From contig JBFWSG010000015.1 of NCBI GenBank assembly GCA_050248495.1, forward strand, positions 1-64,000: 64,000 bases of DNA, given 5' to 3'. The translations under genes were made by a program, and so were the position numbers. The number at the start of each line of letters is the position of its first letter. Position 1 is the first letter of the stretch. Below are positions 27,516 to 36,012 of this stretch, in pieces. Below the pieces are notes generated by a model. The model ran no database searches. It was not told the origin of the DNA and saw nothing but the letters and a program-made list of their open reading frames with translations. This DNA comes from DASYDU01 sp050248495. Lineage in GTDB: Bacteria > Planctomycetota > Planctomycetia > Pirellulales > Lacipirellulaceae.

Positions 27516-27730
27516 AGACCGATCTCGGCTCGACCGACGGACAGCCTCAGGAACAAAAACCGGACGAGTCGCGCCGGAGCAGGTCGGCCGAAAAGATCGC
27601 GTGGGCAGACGGGCCGCGGTTCATTGCGCGACCGATCTGTTCACGTCCTGCACTAGTGCGAAAAGCCGGAAATACCGCGTTGATTCTGCCGCCAAGCTAG
27701 CTGGCGGCTTGATTTGTGTCAATGTTGGGT

Positions 27731-27811
27731 GGGGGAGACAGGGGTCAGGAACCGGGAGTCAGCAAGGCAACCGATGGCCTTCCTGACTCCCGGCTCCCGA
27801 ATCCTCACCCC
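27731..27811. repeat. Intergenic imperfect hairpin element, GGGAGTCAG type
   Basis: CCGGGAGTCAG (27752-27762) pairs perfectly with CTGACTCCCGG (27783-27793), and pairing extends with a few mismatches on both sides. The sequence is built from near-copies of short words (GGTCAGG, GGGAGTC, CTCCCGG). It lies just after the stop of the minus-strand gene ending at 27816 and could serve as its terminator, but no T-run follows. One of six such segments in the window. Confidence 0.65.
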
Positions 27812-27815
27812 TTAC

Positions 27816-28166
27816 TTACACGTCCAGCCAAGGGTGGCCGACGTACATCTGCAGCACCTGGCTCTGGACCTTGATCGCGCGGATCAGGATCCAGATTTGG
27901 TCCTGGGTAAAATGGTCGGGATCCGAAGCGGCCAGATCCTCAAGCTCCTGGGTCATCGCGGCATGCTGATCCGTGGCCAGCTGGAGCTGCAGCCCCATCT
28001 GCTTCCAGGCGTCCTGCAAAGCCGTGCGTTCGCGGAGCAGGTCGAGGTTGTCGACTTCATTGGTCAATAGCAGGCACAGCCGGGCAACGTCCTGAGGCGA
28101 AGCGTTCGGCTGGATTAGTTCGATTTGTTGGGCCAGTTCGGTGCATTTCATGGCGGTGTTGCTCAT
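27816..28166 (-). CDS. Conserved hypothetical helical protein
   Basis: A 116-residue, cytosolic, all-helical protein (CTELAQQIELIQPNASPQDV, then NEVDNLDLLRERTALQDAW). It has no signal peptide, membrane helix or catalytic motif and was not assigned to a family. Two closely spaced starts, ATG 28166 and ATG 28151 (MKCTEL), are possible; longer in-frame starts would enter the repeat-containing leader. It is divergent from the zinc-ribbon protein gene at 28493. No function is proposed. Confidence 0.65.
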   Translation of the reverse strand: MSNTAMKCTELAQQIELIQPNASPQDVARLCLLLTNEVDNLDLLRERTALQDAWKQMGLQLQLATDQHAAMTQELEDLAASDPDHFTQDQIWILIRAIKVQSQVLQMYVGHPWLDV

Positions 28167-28492
28167 TGGATGAATCACTGTTGTCGTTCGCTCGTGCTCG
28201 TATTGTGTGCTGGAATAAGGACCAGCATCCGGGACCAGGCAATGCCTGGTTCGCATGGTTCATAAATGAGTTGGGGGTACCGCGAAAATGTAGCTCACGC
28301 CTTGTCTTGCGCCCGAGGCCGGATGGGCGAGATGTCGGTCCCGACGTGACGCGGCACGACAAAAGGCCGGAATTGCTGGCCTTACGCGCATAAACTCCGC
28401 ATAATCGATAGGGACGGTAAACTCGTTGGCGACCGCATGGGACGCCGGGCGAGACGACTCATTGAGGGCGAACTGATTGAGGAAGTGCTGCC
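28167..28492. other. Divergent intergenic region with a 17-bp palindrome
   Basis: About 325 bases between divergent genes. ACCAGGCA (28234-28241) and TGCCTGGT (28243-28250) form a perfect 8+1+8 palindrome, located in the leader of the minus-strand gene. It may be an operator or a repetitive palindromic unit. Nothing else was recognised. Confidence 0.5.
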
Positions 28493-29170
28493 ATGCGAAC
28501 GGCCGACCTTTGTCCAGAATGTGCCCGACCAACCGAAGACCGCGACCTGCGCGGGAGCCGCTCAGCGTGTCCCCACTGCGGCTCGCCCCTGGATCGCAAT
28601 GCGCCCGCGCGCTGGATCAATGTCGCGCGAGTGGCCAATCTGGCCGAGGCGGGATTTCTGGTCGACGAACTCGCCGGCGAAGGAATCGAAGCGCGAATCT
28701 ATCAATCGGAAGACTTCAGCGCGCTGACCGACCGCTGGCAGGTGAGCTATTTGATCCAGTCGCCGCCGAGTGCGGCGCCGTCGGCGGCAGCGCGCATTCG
28801 CCGGCACCTGGCAGAGATGGAAGCCTACCCCGATCCGGCATCGGATGGCGATTGGTCGGGCTCCCATCCTGCGGTCGACCCGTTCACGTGGCGGCCGATG
28901 GCCTTGGTGATTCTGGCCGGGATGGCGAGCTTCGCGCTGGGGCAGCGTTTTGCCCCGGACCACGATCCGCCCAAGGCGCCGCGAAATTCGCTCTCGACGG
29001 CCATCTCCGCGATCGGCCGGCCGCTCGCGACCGAACCTGCGCCGGGCCTCGCGCGTCATCGACTCTACTATCACTGGCGCGAGCAGGCATGGTACCTTGA
29101 CACCGACGCCGATGCCGACGGCCAATTCGAGACCCACCAGCGGTTCCACGCATCAGGCTCAAGGTGGTAA
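28493..29170 (+). CDS. Zinc-ribbon, DUF2007-like, single-pass membrane protein
   Basis: A 225-residue protein. The N-terminus has two CxxC pairs (CPEC...CPHC), a likely zinc ribbon. Next comes WINVARVANLAEAGFLVDEL followed by AGEGIEARIY, resembling the DUF2007 putative signal-transducing domain. One hydrophobic helix (MALVILAGMASFALGQRF) is followed by about 85 residues with an acidic DTDADADGQFETH stretch that could bind a cation. The role is unknown. It lies before pdxJ but is separated from it by a repetitive intergenic segment. Confidence 0.7.
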   Translation: MRTADLCPECARPTEDRDLRGSRSACPHCGSPLDRNAPARWINVARVANLAEAGFLVDELAGEGIEARIYQSEDFSALTDRWQVSYLIQSPPSAAPSAAARIRRHLAEMEAYPDPASDGDWSGSHPAVDPFTWRPMALVILAGMASFALGQRFAPDHDPPKAPRNSLSTAISAIGRPLATEPAPGLARHRLYYHWREQAWYLDTDADADGQFETHQRFHASGSRW

Positions 29171-29234
29171 GGCGATTCGATCGTGCGGCCTGAAAGCGGG
29201 TTTGGCGCTTTGGACCGTGTAGACCGACCCGGCG

Positions 29235-29273
29235 TGTACGTACTGAGTGTTCGGTACTGGGTACTCTACACCA
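29235..29273. repeat. Intergenic repetitive segment, TACTGAGT/TACTGGGT type
   Basis: Near-copies of one word follow each other: TACTGAGT (29241-29248), TACTGGGT (29255-29262) and TACTC. The outer parts (GGCGTGTACGTAC and GTACTCTACACC) are partly complementary. It lies in the leader of pdxJ. Weakest of the six similar segments. Confidence 0.4.
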
Positions 29274-29306
29274 GAGTAATGCAACGAACAGGAGAGGATC
29301 ATCACC

Positions 29307-30023
29307 GTGCCTTTGTTGGGAGTAAACATTGACCACGTGGCCACAGTCCGCGAGGCGCGTAAGACGAATGAGCCCGACCCTGTGTGGGCTGCAACTTTGG
29401 CGGAACTCGGCGGGGCGGATGCGATCACGGTCCACTTGCGCGAGGATCGGCGTCATATTCAGGAGCGCGATTTGCGCGTGCTGGTCGAGTCGGTAGCGGT
29501 GCCGATTAACTTGGAACTTGCCTGTGCCGACGACGTGCTGGCGATTGCCTGCGAAACCAGCCCCTACCAGGCGACGCTCGTTCCGGAGCGGCGCGAAGAA
29601 GTGACCACCGAGGGAGGGCTCGATGTCGCCGGCGGGCGGAAGCGCGTCGAAGAGGCGGTGAAACGCCTCAAGGGGGCAGGCATCAAGGTGAGCCTGTTTC
29701 TTGACCCGGACGAAAGGCAGCTGGCCGCCGGGGCGGAACTGGGCGTCGACGCGATCGAACTGCACACCGGCGCCTATGCCTTTGCCTCGGCAAAGCATGA
29801 AGCGGAACCAGAACTGGCCACGCTGATCAAGGCCGGCAAGCAGATTCGCTCGGCGGGCATTCTGCTGCATGCCGGACATGGCCTCACCTATCGCAATGTG
29901 AAGCCAGTCGCGACCATTGCCGAAATGCGCGAGCTAAACATCGGCCACAGCATCATTGCTCGCGCGATTATGGTCGGCCTCGAGCAAGCCGTCCGCGACA
30001 TGAAGCGCTTGGTGAGTGGGTGA
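29307..30023 (+). CDS. pdxJ: Pyridoxine 5'-phosphate synthase
   Basis: A 238-residue TIM-barrel protein beginning PLLGVNIDHVATVREARKT, with DPVWAATLAELGGADAITVH, LREDRRHIQERDL, the ELACADDVLAIA segment and LFLDPDERQLAAG, all PdxJ signatures. It condenses 1-deoxyxylulose 5-phosphate with 3-amino-2-oxopropyl phosphate to form pyridoxine 5'-phosphate. The start is GTG at 29307, supported by AGGAGAGG (29290-29297). Length is normal. Vitamin B6 links it to the two PLP aminotransferases in this window only in a general sense. Confidence 0.95.
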   Translation: MPLLGVNIDHVATVREARKTNEPDPVWAATLAELGGADAITVHLREDRRHIQERDLRVLVESVAVPINLELACADDVLAIACETSPYQATLVPERREEVTTEGGLDVAGGRKRVEEAVKRLKGAGIKVSLFLDPDERQLAAGAELGVDAIELHTGAYAFASAKHEAEPELATLIKAGKQIRSAGILLHAGHGLTYRNVKPVATIAEMRELNIGHSIIARAIMVGLEQAVRDMKRLVSG

Positions 30024-30048
30024 GCGGAAAGTGCGGGGAAGGCAGCGG

Positions 30049-31041
30049 CTAGTCGGTGGAGGTGGTTGGACGGCGTGTGTATCTCCAGGCGAGCAGCGCC
30101 ACGACGATTGCGAACGGGAAGAATTGACCGGGGACGGAGTTGCGGCCGTGCATGCGGACCGTGAGGAAAAATCCCAGCCAGCAGTAGGCCAACAGGGCCC
30201 CGAGCATCAGGGCATCGGCGATCGAGTCGGTCCCCAGGCCGGATGACCTTGCGGCATGGACCGCGGCAATCACCGCGAGCGGTAGTGCCAATTGAATCGG
30301 CACGGCGACCCAAGGTGAGAAATAGCCGCCGCCCAGTTGCGTGACGAGCTGAAATACCGATCCGGCGACGAAGGAAAGCACCGCCAACGCCCACGGGTTC
30401 CAGCTGGCCGTTGTTGACGAGTCGACCGGATGCGTCGCCGCAGGACGAAAAACAACAAAGGCCGCGACAGTCAGCCCGAGCGCGATCAATGCCGTGACGG
30501 TCAATTGCGTGGTCGAGGCAACGAACTCTTCCTTCTGGCGCGTTCCAAAGGCCACCAGAGTGACACCCAACACAAAGACAATCAGGCTCACGGCCAAACC
30601 GAACGTCTTCAGCCAGGCCGTCGTCCGCTGCGTGGGAAAGAGCCATTCCACCAGGGAAATCGGAACCGCAATGCTCCAGACGACGTGGAGCAGCAGAACG
30701 TACACTGTCCACGGCGCACCGATGCCCAGCTGCCAGACATAACCGTAGTCGAGCAAGTGTAGACCCAGGTAGTGCGGATTGAAGAGCGATTGCGTGGCGA
30801 GGCCCTCTTCGACGAACGCGTAGGCCAACCCCAACGTAAGAATCGTCGGCCAGCCGCGGCCATTTTGTCGCGCGGCCTCGCGGATCAAGAGCGCCCCTCC
30901 GCCATACATCGGCGTCATGATCGGAAAAAGCCAGAGCTCGTGGAAGCTGAGGCTGCCCAACAGATACTCGGCCACCAACGGAGCCAGCAGCAAAAGCGAG
31001 ATCGCCGGTTGCAGGCGGTGCCACATACGAGATTCGTGCAA
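30049..31041 (-). CDS. Polytopic membrane protein, function unknown
   Basis: A 330-residue protein with roughly nine or ten hydrophobic helices, ending in a short basic tail (WRYTRRPTTSTD). The segment AYAFVEEGLATQSLFNPHYL contains an EE pair within a helix, loosely reminiscent of CPBP-type intramembrane proteases, but the other expected motifs were not found, so that assignment is not made. It converges with pdxJ and follows the KDPG aldolase gene on the same strand. Confidence 0.7.
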   Translation of the reverse strand: MHESRMWHRLQPAISLLLLAPLVAEYLLGSLSFHELWLFPIMTPMYGGGALLIREAARQNGRGWPTILTLGLAYAFVEEGLATQSLFNPHYLGLHLLDYGYVWQLGIGAPWTVYVLLLHVVWSIAVPISLVEWLFPTQRTTAWLKTFGLAVSLIVFVLGVTLVAFGTRQKEEFVASTTQLTVTALIALGLTVAAFVVFRPAATHPVDSSTTASWNPWALAVLSFVAGSVFQLVTQLGGGYFSPWVAVPIQLALPLAVIAAVHAARSSGLGTDSIADALMLGALLAYCWLGFFLTVRMHGRNSVPGQFFPFAIVVALLAWRYTRRPTTSTD

Positions 31042-31080
31042 AGGTATGCGATGAACCGGCCCGGCGGGTCGAGTTCGCGG

Positions 31081-31716
31081 TCAACGTGGGACGCTTGCCA
31101 ACAGCCTCGCCGCCTCCGCAATTCGCGCCTTGATCGTGGTGAAGTCTCCCTTGGCGAGCGCTTCGCGCGGAGCCAGCCAGGAGCCGCCGCAGGCCAGCAC
31201 GTAAGGCAAGTTCAAATAGCTGGGCAGGAGTTCGGGTGTAATGCCGCCGGTGGGCAGGAACATCATGTCGGCGTACGGGCCGGAGAGCGCCTTGAGCGTC
31301 GCCGTGCCCCCCAGGTTCTCGGCAGGAAAGAACTTCACCGTGTCGAGACCGAATGACATGGCCAGCTCGATGTCGGTCGGTGTCGCCACGCCGGGGACGA
31401 TCGGCACGCTCCGCAACAGGCAGTGATCGATTACCCGCGGGTTGGTTCCCGGCGCGACGAGAAATGCCGCCCCGGCGTCAATTGCGCGATCGGCTTGCTG
31501 CGGCGTGAGCACGGTGCCGGCACCCACCAGCAAGTCACCCCGCCTAGCCAGGCGGCGGATCGATTCCTCGGCTGCCTCGGTTCGGAAGGTGATCTCGGCG
31601 ACGAGAAGGCCGCCTGCCGCCAGCGCATCGCCGAAGCCATCGGCATGGGCCGCGTCATCCATCACCACCATCGGCACCAATCGCAAGACGCCAACTTGCT
31701 CCAGCACTTCGTGCAT
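31081..31716 (-). CDS. eda: 2-keto-3-deoxy-6-phosphogluconate (KDPG) aldolase
   Basis: A 211-residue class I aldolase. It has GLLVAEITFRTEAAEESIRR, LLVGAGTVLTPQQADRAIDA, GAAFLVAPGTNP and the Schiff-base lysine in DTVKFFPAE, followed by LKALSGPYADMMFLPTGGI. It splits KDPG into pyruvate and glyceraldehyde 3-phosphate (Entner-Doudoroff and uronate pathways). The ATG at 31716 is chosen for AAGGGAT just upstream; the in-frame start at 31752 adds 12 residues with no family match. A KDG-kinase-like gene lies at 34750, so both may serve uronate catabolism. Confidence 0.93.
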   Translation of the reverse strand: MHEVLEQVGVLRLVPMVVMDDAAHADGFGDALAAGGLLVAEITFRTEAAEESIRRLARRGDLLVGAGTVLTPQQADRAIDAGAAFLVAPGTNPRVIDHCLLRSVPIVPGVATPTDIELAMSFGLDTVKFFPAENLGGTATLKALSGPYADMMFLPTGGITPELLPSYLNLPYVLACGGSWLAPREALAKGDFTTIKARIAEAARLLASVPR

Positions 31717-31889
31717 CAAAATCCCTTCCCGTATGGGGTGCCAATCTGTCACGTCTGAGTCGGCATTTGCTCCGAAATCTTACGTGTTTCGGCTGCATGA
31801 ATTGACATTGGTTAGCAGGGTACCTATCCTACCTCGCGGTCGGGCCAGTCTCTACCGTCCAGGCGAAACACACTTCTCAGGTTGACCTC

Positions 31890-32456
31890 ATGACGCTTTC
31901 CAAACTCTGTTTCCTGGCCTTTCTGGCCGCGATTTCGGTCGGCTCAGCGCTCAAAAAGTCCGCTTCTTTCGCGGCCCCGCTGTTTGGCGCGACCGTGATT
32001 GTGGACACCGACGGCGAAGTCGTCGCCACATTCCGAGGCCACTCTGCCGGCTACACGAACGAACTGTATCTGGACAGCCCGGACAATGCCTTGGGACTGT
32101 TGTTTACGAATCAAACGACTCCGGTCGGCGCTCAGGTGAACTTGGGCAGCTTCACGGCCGGCACCGAGCTGCTCTTCCGCATGAACGTGATGGAAGACGG
32201 GAGCAACTTCTTCACCGGCCCGGCCGACCGCAACCCGGACGGCATCATCCATGCGCTTGTCGACGAAGAGCAGTTTGCCGACGAGACGTACGTGGCGTTT
32301 GAAGACATCCTGGGCGGCGGCGACTTCAACTACAACGACCTCACATTCTCGCTGACCAACACGCGAGCCGACGGGATCGTGCCCGAGCCTGCCACGTGCC
32401 TGCTTTCCGGACTCGGCGGCGTCTTGTTTGTGTTGGGCCGTCGGAAATGGGACTGA
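31890..32456 (+). CDS. PEP-CTERM protein with DUF4114-like domain
   Basis: A 188-residue secreted protein with an N-terminal signal sequence (LCFLAFLAAISVGSA). The middle contains TYVAFEDILGGGDFNYNDLT, the acidic signature of DUF4114, which may bind calcium. The tail is VPEPATCLLSGLGGVLFVLG plus RRKWD, a canonical PEP-CTERM. It is therefore a probable exosortase substrate, although encoded some 22 kb from the exosortase gene. No sigma54-like promoter was found upstream. Its 3' end lies within a few bases of the convergent SDR gene. Confidence 0.87.
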   Translation: MTLSKLCFLAFLAAISVGSALKKSASFAAPLFGATVIVDTDGEVVATFRGHSAGYTNELYLDSPDNALGLLFTNQTTPVGAQVNLGSFTAGTELLFRMNVMEDGSNFFTGPADRNPDGIIHALVDEEQFADETYVAFEDILGGGDFNYNDLTFSLTNTRADGIVPEPATCLLSGLGGVLFVLGRRKWD

Positions 32457-32459
32457 CGC

Positions 32460-33242
32460 TCAGAGCCGGCGCAGCGTCAGACCGCCGTCGATGCGGAACA
32501 CGTTTCCCGTGGCGTAAGTCAGTTCGCCGCGGGCCAGCATGGCGACGGCGCGGCCGATGTCGTGCGGCTCGCCCCAGCGTTTTTCGACCGTGAGGCCCTC
32601 GGCAAACATCTGGTCGTACTTTTCTTTGACCGGGGCTGTCATATCGGTCGTGATCAGGCCAGGTCGAACTTCGTACACCGCGATGCCGAACTCGGCGAGC
32701 CGATGGGCCCAGAGCTGCGTGGCCATGGCGACGCCGGCTTTGCTGATGCAGTAGTCGCCGCGATTGATCGACGCTTCGGTGGCGCTCACGGACGAGATAT
32801 TGACGACCACGCCGCGAAAACTCGCGTCGGCCCGTTGTTGGTCGATCATCCAGCGAGCGGCCAATTGCGTGAGAAAGTAAGGACCCTTGAGGTTGATCGC
32901 GACCAGGCGGTCGAAGCTCTCCTCGGTGGCGTCGAGGATGTCAGCCCGAACTTCCGGTGCGACGCCGGCGTTGTTCACCAGCACTTCGAGCCGTCCGAAT
33001 CGCGCGCGGACCGCATCGAGCATGCGGACGCGGTCGGCCGCTTCGGCGACGTTGCCCTGGCAATACTCGACAGCGGCGCCGCGCTTTTCGAGCGCGGAGA
33101 TGGTGTCGGCGACCTGCGCGGCGTCGCGCACTCCATTGATCGCCAAATCGAAACCGCTCGCGGCCAGGCACTCGGCGATGCCACGGCCAATGCCGCGGCC
33201 GCCGCCGGTCACGAGCGCGACACGCTTTTCGTTCTTTGCCAT
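32460..33242 (-). CDS. Short-chain dehydrogenase/reductase (FabG/KduD-like)
   Basis: A 260-residue classical SDR with the NAD(P) motif TGGGRGIGRGIA, NNAGVAP, catalytic serine in NISSVSAT, and Tyr/Lys in YCISK, ending GNVFRIDGG. Sequence alone fits 3-oxoacyl-ACP reductase or sugar-acid dehydrogenases. Being the next gene after the GH88-like hydrolase on the same strand, a KduD-like step on 5-keto-4-deoxyuronate-derived 2,5-diketo-3-deoxygluconate is plausible, but this is inference from context. All catalytic residues are present. Confidence 0.85.
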   Translation of the reverse strand: MAKNEKRVALVTGGGRGIGRGIAECLAASGFDLAINGVRDAAQVADTISALEKRGAAVEYCQGNVAEAADRVRMLDAVRARFGRLEVLVNNAGVAPEVRADILDATEESFDRLVAINLKGPYFLTQLAARWMIDQQRADASFRGVVVNISSVSATEASINRGDYCISKAGVAMATQLWAHRLAEFGIAVYEVRPGLITTDMTAPVKEKYDQMFAEGLTVEKRWGEPHDIGRAVAMLARGELTYATGNVFRIDGGLTLRRL

Positions 33243-33257
33243 GGCGTCAAGTCTACG

Positions 33258-34655
33258 TTAGTCTTCGCCGTCGGTTGGGCCAAAGAAGGTGTAGTACGGC
33301 GAGTTTTCCGCCAGCCGCTGAACATACAGCGCGGCTTCACGGGCATGGTAGTCGCCCCACATGCTCGATTCGCCGCAGGGGACGTTGCGGCTCGGCGGCA
33401 CATAGTCCCAGCCGTTCGGCCGGTGGTAGACCGAGTTTAGGATCAGACCTTGATGTGCCACGTCTGTCGACAGGTACGGCTCGTCGAGCAGGGTGCGCAG
33501 CGTGGTAAGTCCGGCCTCGACGTAGCGGACGCCAGCCTTCGTTTCGCCCCGCTCGTGAACCAGATAGTGGCCGAGCCGCAGCAGGGCCTGGCAGGCAATG
33601 GCCGCGGCAGAGCTATCGACCGGTTCGAGGTCGTTGTGAGGATCGGCCGGCTCGTCGAGATATTCGCCCAGCCGCGCAAGGCCGGGAGCGCCGGTGTCCC
33701 AGTAGGGGACGCCGTCAATCGGCGTGTGGGTGATGTAAAAGTCGCAAGTGGCACGGGCAGCCTTCAAGAAGACGCTCTCAATGGCGGTGCGGCCGCCGAT
33801 GTGGGCGAGTTCCTCGTCGTCGCGCGTGCGCAGCCATTCGAGTTGTTCCGCAAAGCCGAGCATCGCCCAGGCCAGGCCGCGGGTCCAGGTGCTGAACGGC
33901 GAGTAGCCCTGCTGCGATGAAGGGCAGCGGTAGTCGCCGTTGTTCGTGTTGAAGATCGATTCGTGGGCCGTTCGGCCGAGGACGTCGTACGCATCGCGGT
34001 CTTCGCCGTACCAGATGTTGTGTCGGGCCGTGTTGTTGGCGTGTTCCACCAGCCGCTGCAGCAGGCTGATTTTTTCATCGCGCTCGCCCACGAGCGCATG
34101 GTCAAGCTGGTGGGCCAAGGCCAGCGCCCGCAACGAACGAATCGTGTCCACAAACAGCGACTGCGGGCCGTTAAAAGAATAGATGTAACCGCTGCCGTCG
34201 CGCGTCTTCGACCAGCGGGCGGCCTGCACGGCACCGCTCGCCTTGAGTGCGAGCTCGTAGTACCGCTCTTCCCACAAGTCGACGTCGATGCGGCCTTCCT
34301 GGATCAGTCGCCAAAGGTTGCCATAAGTGCTGACGTTGTTGAAGCCATGGTCGTGCACGCCGATGTGCGTGAGATGCGGCGCCATCACACGGACCGTCCG
34401 CTCGCGCCCGAGTTCGAGATAGCGCTCGTCACCGGTCGCATCGAAGTGGAGCAGCATCGAGCCGTATTGAAAGCCCTGTGTCCATTCGGTCCAGCCGCGA
34501 GCGGTGTAGCGGCCCTTCACCGTGAATACCGGCGACGCCGAACCGGGCGGGCAGCTGACCTCGATCGCCTCGATGCACTCAGCCGATCGCTGCCAGAAGC
34601 GCTGTAGCTTCGGCAGAAGATCTTGAGGCGTCAGGTTTTTGTCGAGGTTGATCAT
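33258..34655 (-). CDS. Glycoside hydrolase family 88/105-like unsaturated glucuronyl hydrolase
   Basis: A 465-residue (alpha/alpha)6-barrel-type protein without signal peptide. It has GWTEWTQGFQYGSMLLHFDA, IGVHDHGFNNVSTYGNLWRL with the conserved acidic HDHGF, GYSPFSTWTRGLAWAMLGF and DGVPYWDTGAPG, followed by SSAAAIACQALL, the architecture of GH88. Family members release unsaturated uronic acids from oligosaccharides made by polysaccharide lyases. The ATG at 34655 starts the domain, and an in-frame extension to 34700 runs into an intergenic repeat segment. Neighbouring SDR, PfkB kinase and KDPG aldolase genes support uronate use. The exact polymer is unknown. Confidence 0.85.
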   Translation of the reverse strand: MINLDKNLTPQDLLPKLQRFWQRSAECIEAIEVSCPPGSASPVFTVKGRYTARGWTEWTQGFQYGSMLLHFDATGDERYLELGRERTVRVMAPHLTHIGVHDHGFNNVSTYGNLWRLIQEGRIDVDLWEERYYELALKASGAVQAARWSKTRDGSGYIYSFNGPQSLFVDTIRSLRALALAHQLDHALVGERDEKISLLQRLVEHANNTARHNIWYGEDRDAYDVLGRTAHESIFNTNNGDYRCPSSQQGYSPFSTWTRGLAWAMLGFAEQLEWLRTRDDEELAHIGGRTAIESVFLKAARATCDFYITHTPIDGVPYWDTGAPGLARLGEYLDEPADPHNDLEPVDSSAAAIACQALLRLGHYLVHERGETKAGVRYVEAGLTTLRTLLDEPYLSTDVAHQGLILNSVYHRPNGWDYVPPSRNVPCGESSMWGDYHAREAALYVQRLAENSPYYTFFGPTDGED

Positions 34656-34662
34656 GGGGGAG

Positions 34663-34743
34663 GACGCTGGATGCCAGATTCTCGATGCTGGATGGAGCAA
34701 GCACAGCGCGCCTTATCGAGCATCCAGCATCGAACATCCAGCG
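34663..34743. repeat. Intergenic hairpin element, GATGCTGGATG type
   Basis: TCGATGCTGGATG (34682-34694) pairs perfectly with CATCCAGCATCGA (34721-34733). A second pair, CGCTGGATG (34665-34673) and CATCCAGCG (34735-34743), encloses it. The repeated word GATGCTGGAT gives an ordered, text-like pattern. It lies between the PfkB gene and the GH88-like gene, directly after the PfkB stop in the direction of transcription. Confidence 0.8.
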
Positions 34744-34749
34744 ACGATT

Positions 34750-35835
34750 CTACCGTTTGATCCTCGCTGAGCCTCCGCCTGCGGTGTGGAGCAGCTCATC
34801 CAGTGTGATTTGGCTCGAATCGCCCCGCGTAGTCATGAGGAGCGCGCCGTGGGCTACGCCGAGGTCGACACATTCTTGTGGCAATTTGCCGGTGAGGAAG
34901 CCGTAGGTGAAGCCCGAGGCAAAGCCGTCGCCGCCGCCGACGCGATCTTCGATCTCAAGGTCCGGGAACTGCGGGCCGTCGTAGAACGTTCCGTCGTGCC
35001 ACATGATCGCCGACCAATCGTTCACCAGGGCCGTCTTCACGCCGCGGAGCGTCGTGCCGACGACATTGATGTTCGGAAAGTCCTTGACCACGCGGTTGAC
35101 CATGCTCTTAAACGCCGTCGTGTCCAGCTCCCCTTTTTCGACGTCGACACCTTCCACCTCGTAGCCAAGTACTTTCTGGAAGTCTTCTTCGTTGCCGATC
35201 AGGCAGTCGATGTACGGCACGAGCGGCTTGGTCGTCTCGATCGCTTCCTTCGAGGACCAGAGCTTCGAGCGGAAGTTGAGGTCATAGCTGACGATCGTGC
35301 CTGCCTCGTGAGCAGCTTTCACCGCTTCGGCGACGAGCTTGCGAGTGCCATCGGAAAGGGCCGCAAAGATGCCGCCGGTGTGGAGCCAGCGAACCCCTTG
35401 CTCGACAAAGAGTTTCTTCCAATCGACATCACCGGGTTTCATGCCAGCGGTTGCCGTGTGGCCGCGGTCGTAGAGTGTCACCGAGGCCCGCTTCGAGTGA
35501 CCGACTTCAGTGAAGTTGAGCCCAATGCGATCGACCTTGCCGACGCCGTCGTATTTCTTAGTGACCGCGTGGGAAATGTCCATGCCGACGGCGCGGGCGT
35601 GGTTGGCAATAATCGCGCCCATCGGCGATGTGTTGAGGCCGCCGACCCAGCCGGTCCGCAAGCCCAAGCGCGAGAGAGCATAGGCCACGTTGTATTCGCC
35701 GCCGCCGACCCAGACCTCGAGGGCCGGCGCAAATTCGATACGCCCATGCCCGGGCGGCGAGAGCCGGATCATCGACTCCCCAAGGGCCACCAAATCAAAC
35801 TTGCAACCGTCCGCCGACTTCACCTTCAAGGCCAT
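34750..35835 (-). CDS. kdgK: PfkB-family sugar kinase, probable 2-keto-3-deoxygluconate kinase
   Basis: A 361-residue ribokinase-family protein with FDLVALGESMIRLSPPG at the N-terminus, the PfkB signature GGGEYNVAYALSRLGLRTGW, YDLNFRSKLW and the anion-hole/catalytic segment DRVGGGDGFASGFTYG. The opening ALGE-MIRLSPP is typical of 2-keto-3-deoxygluconate kinases, which make KDPG. The ATG at 35835 is chosen since upstream in-frame residues do not match the family. Next to a GH88-like hydrolase and near a KDPG aldolase, this fits uronate catabolism; substrate preference is inferred. Confidence 0.85.
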   Translation of the reverse strand: MALKVKSADGCKFDLVALGESMIRLSPPGHGRIEFAPALEVWVGGGEYNVAYALSRLGLRTGWVGGLNTSPMGAIIANHARAVGMDISHAVTKKYDGVGKVDRIGLNFTEVGHSKRASVTLYDRGHTATAGMKPGDVDWKKLFVEQGVRWLHTGGIFAALSDGTRKLVAEAVKAAHEAGTIVSYDLNFRSKLWSSKEAIETTKPLVPYIDCLIGNEEDFQKVLGYEVEGVDVEKGELDTTAFKSMVNRVVKDFPNINVVGTTLRGVKTALVNDWSAIMWHDGTFYDGPQFPDLEIEDRVGGGDGFASGFTYGFLTGKLPQECVDLGVAHGALLMTTRGDSSQITLDELLHTAGGGSARIKR

Positions 35836-36012
35836 GGCCAAAGTACTCCGCGTGGATTCGCAACCTGCCGAAACCACTGTTATAGCTGGCCGGGCAAGGC
35901 AGTTCTACGATCGTTTTGCGACAAGCGAACTTCCCCTAGCTTGCACTCGCTTGTAACGTGCCAGCGATAGTCACACACGGCGCGAATTCGGAAGCTACTT
36001 CGCCAGGCCCAA

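Noticed and set aside
26136..27656. 506-codon plus-strand frame opposite the HDOD and RNase III genes
   Set aside because: Both minus-strand genes have unmistakable domains; this frame has none.
30049..31041. CPBP-type intramembrane protease assignment
   Set aside because: Only an EE pair inside a helix was found; the downstream conserved residues of that family were not seen.
31740..31889. Sigma54 promoter upstream of the DUF4114-like PEP-CTERM gene
   Set aside because: No GG-N10-GC arrangement with reasonable flanking bases was found.
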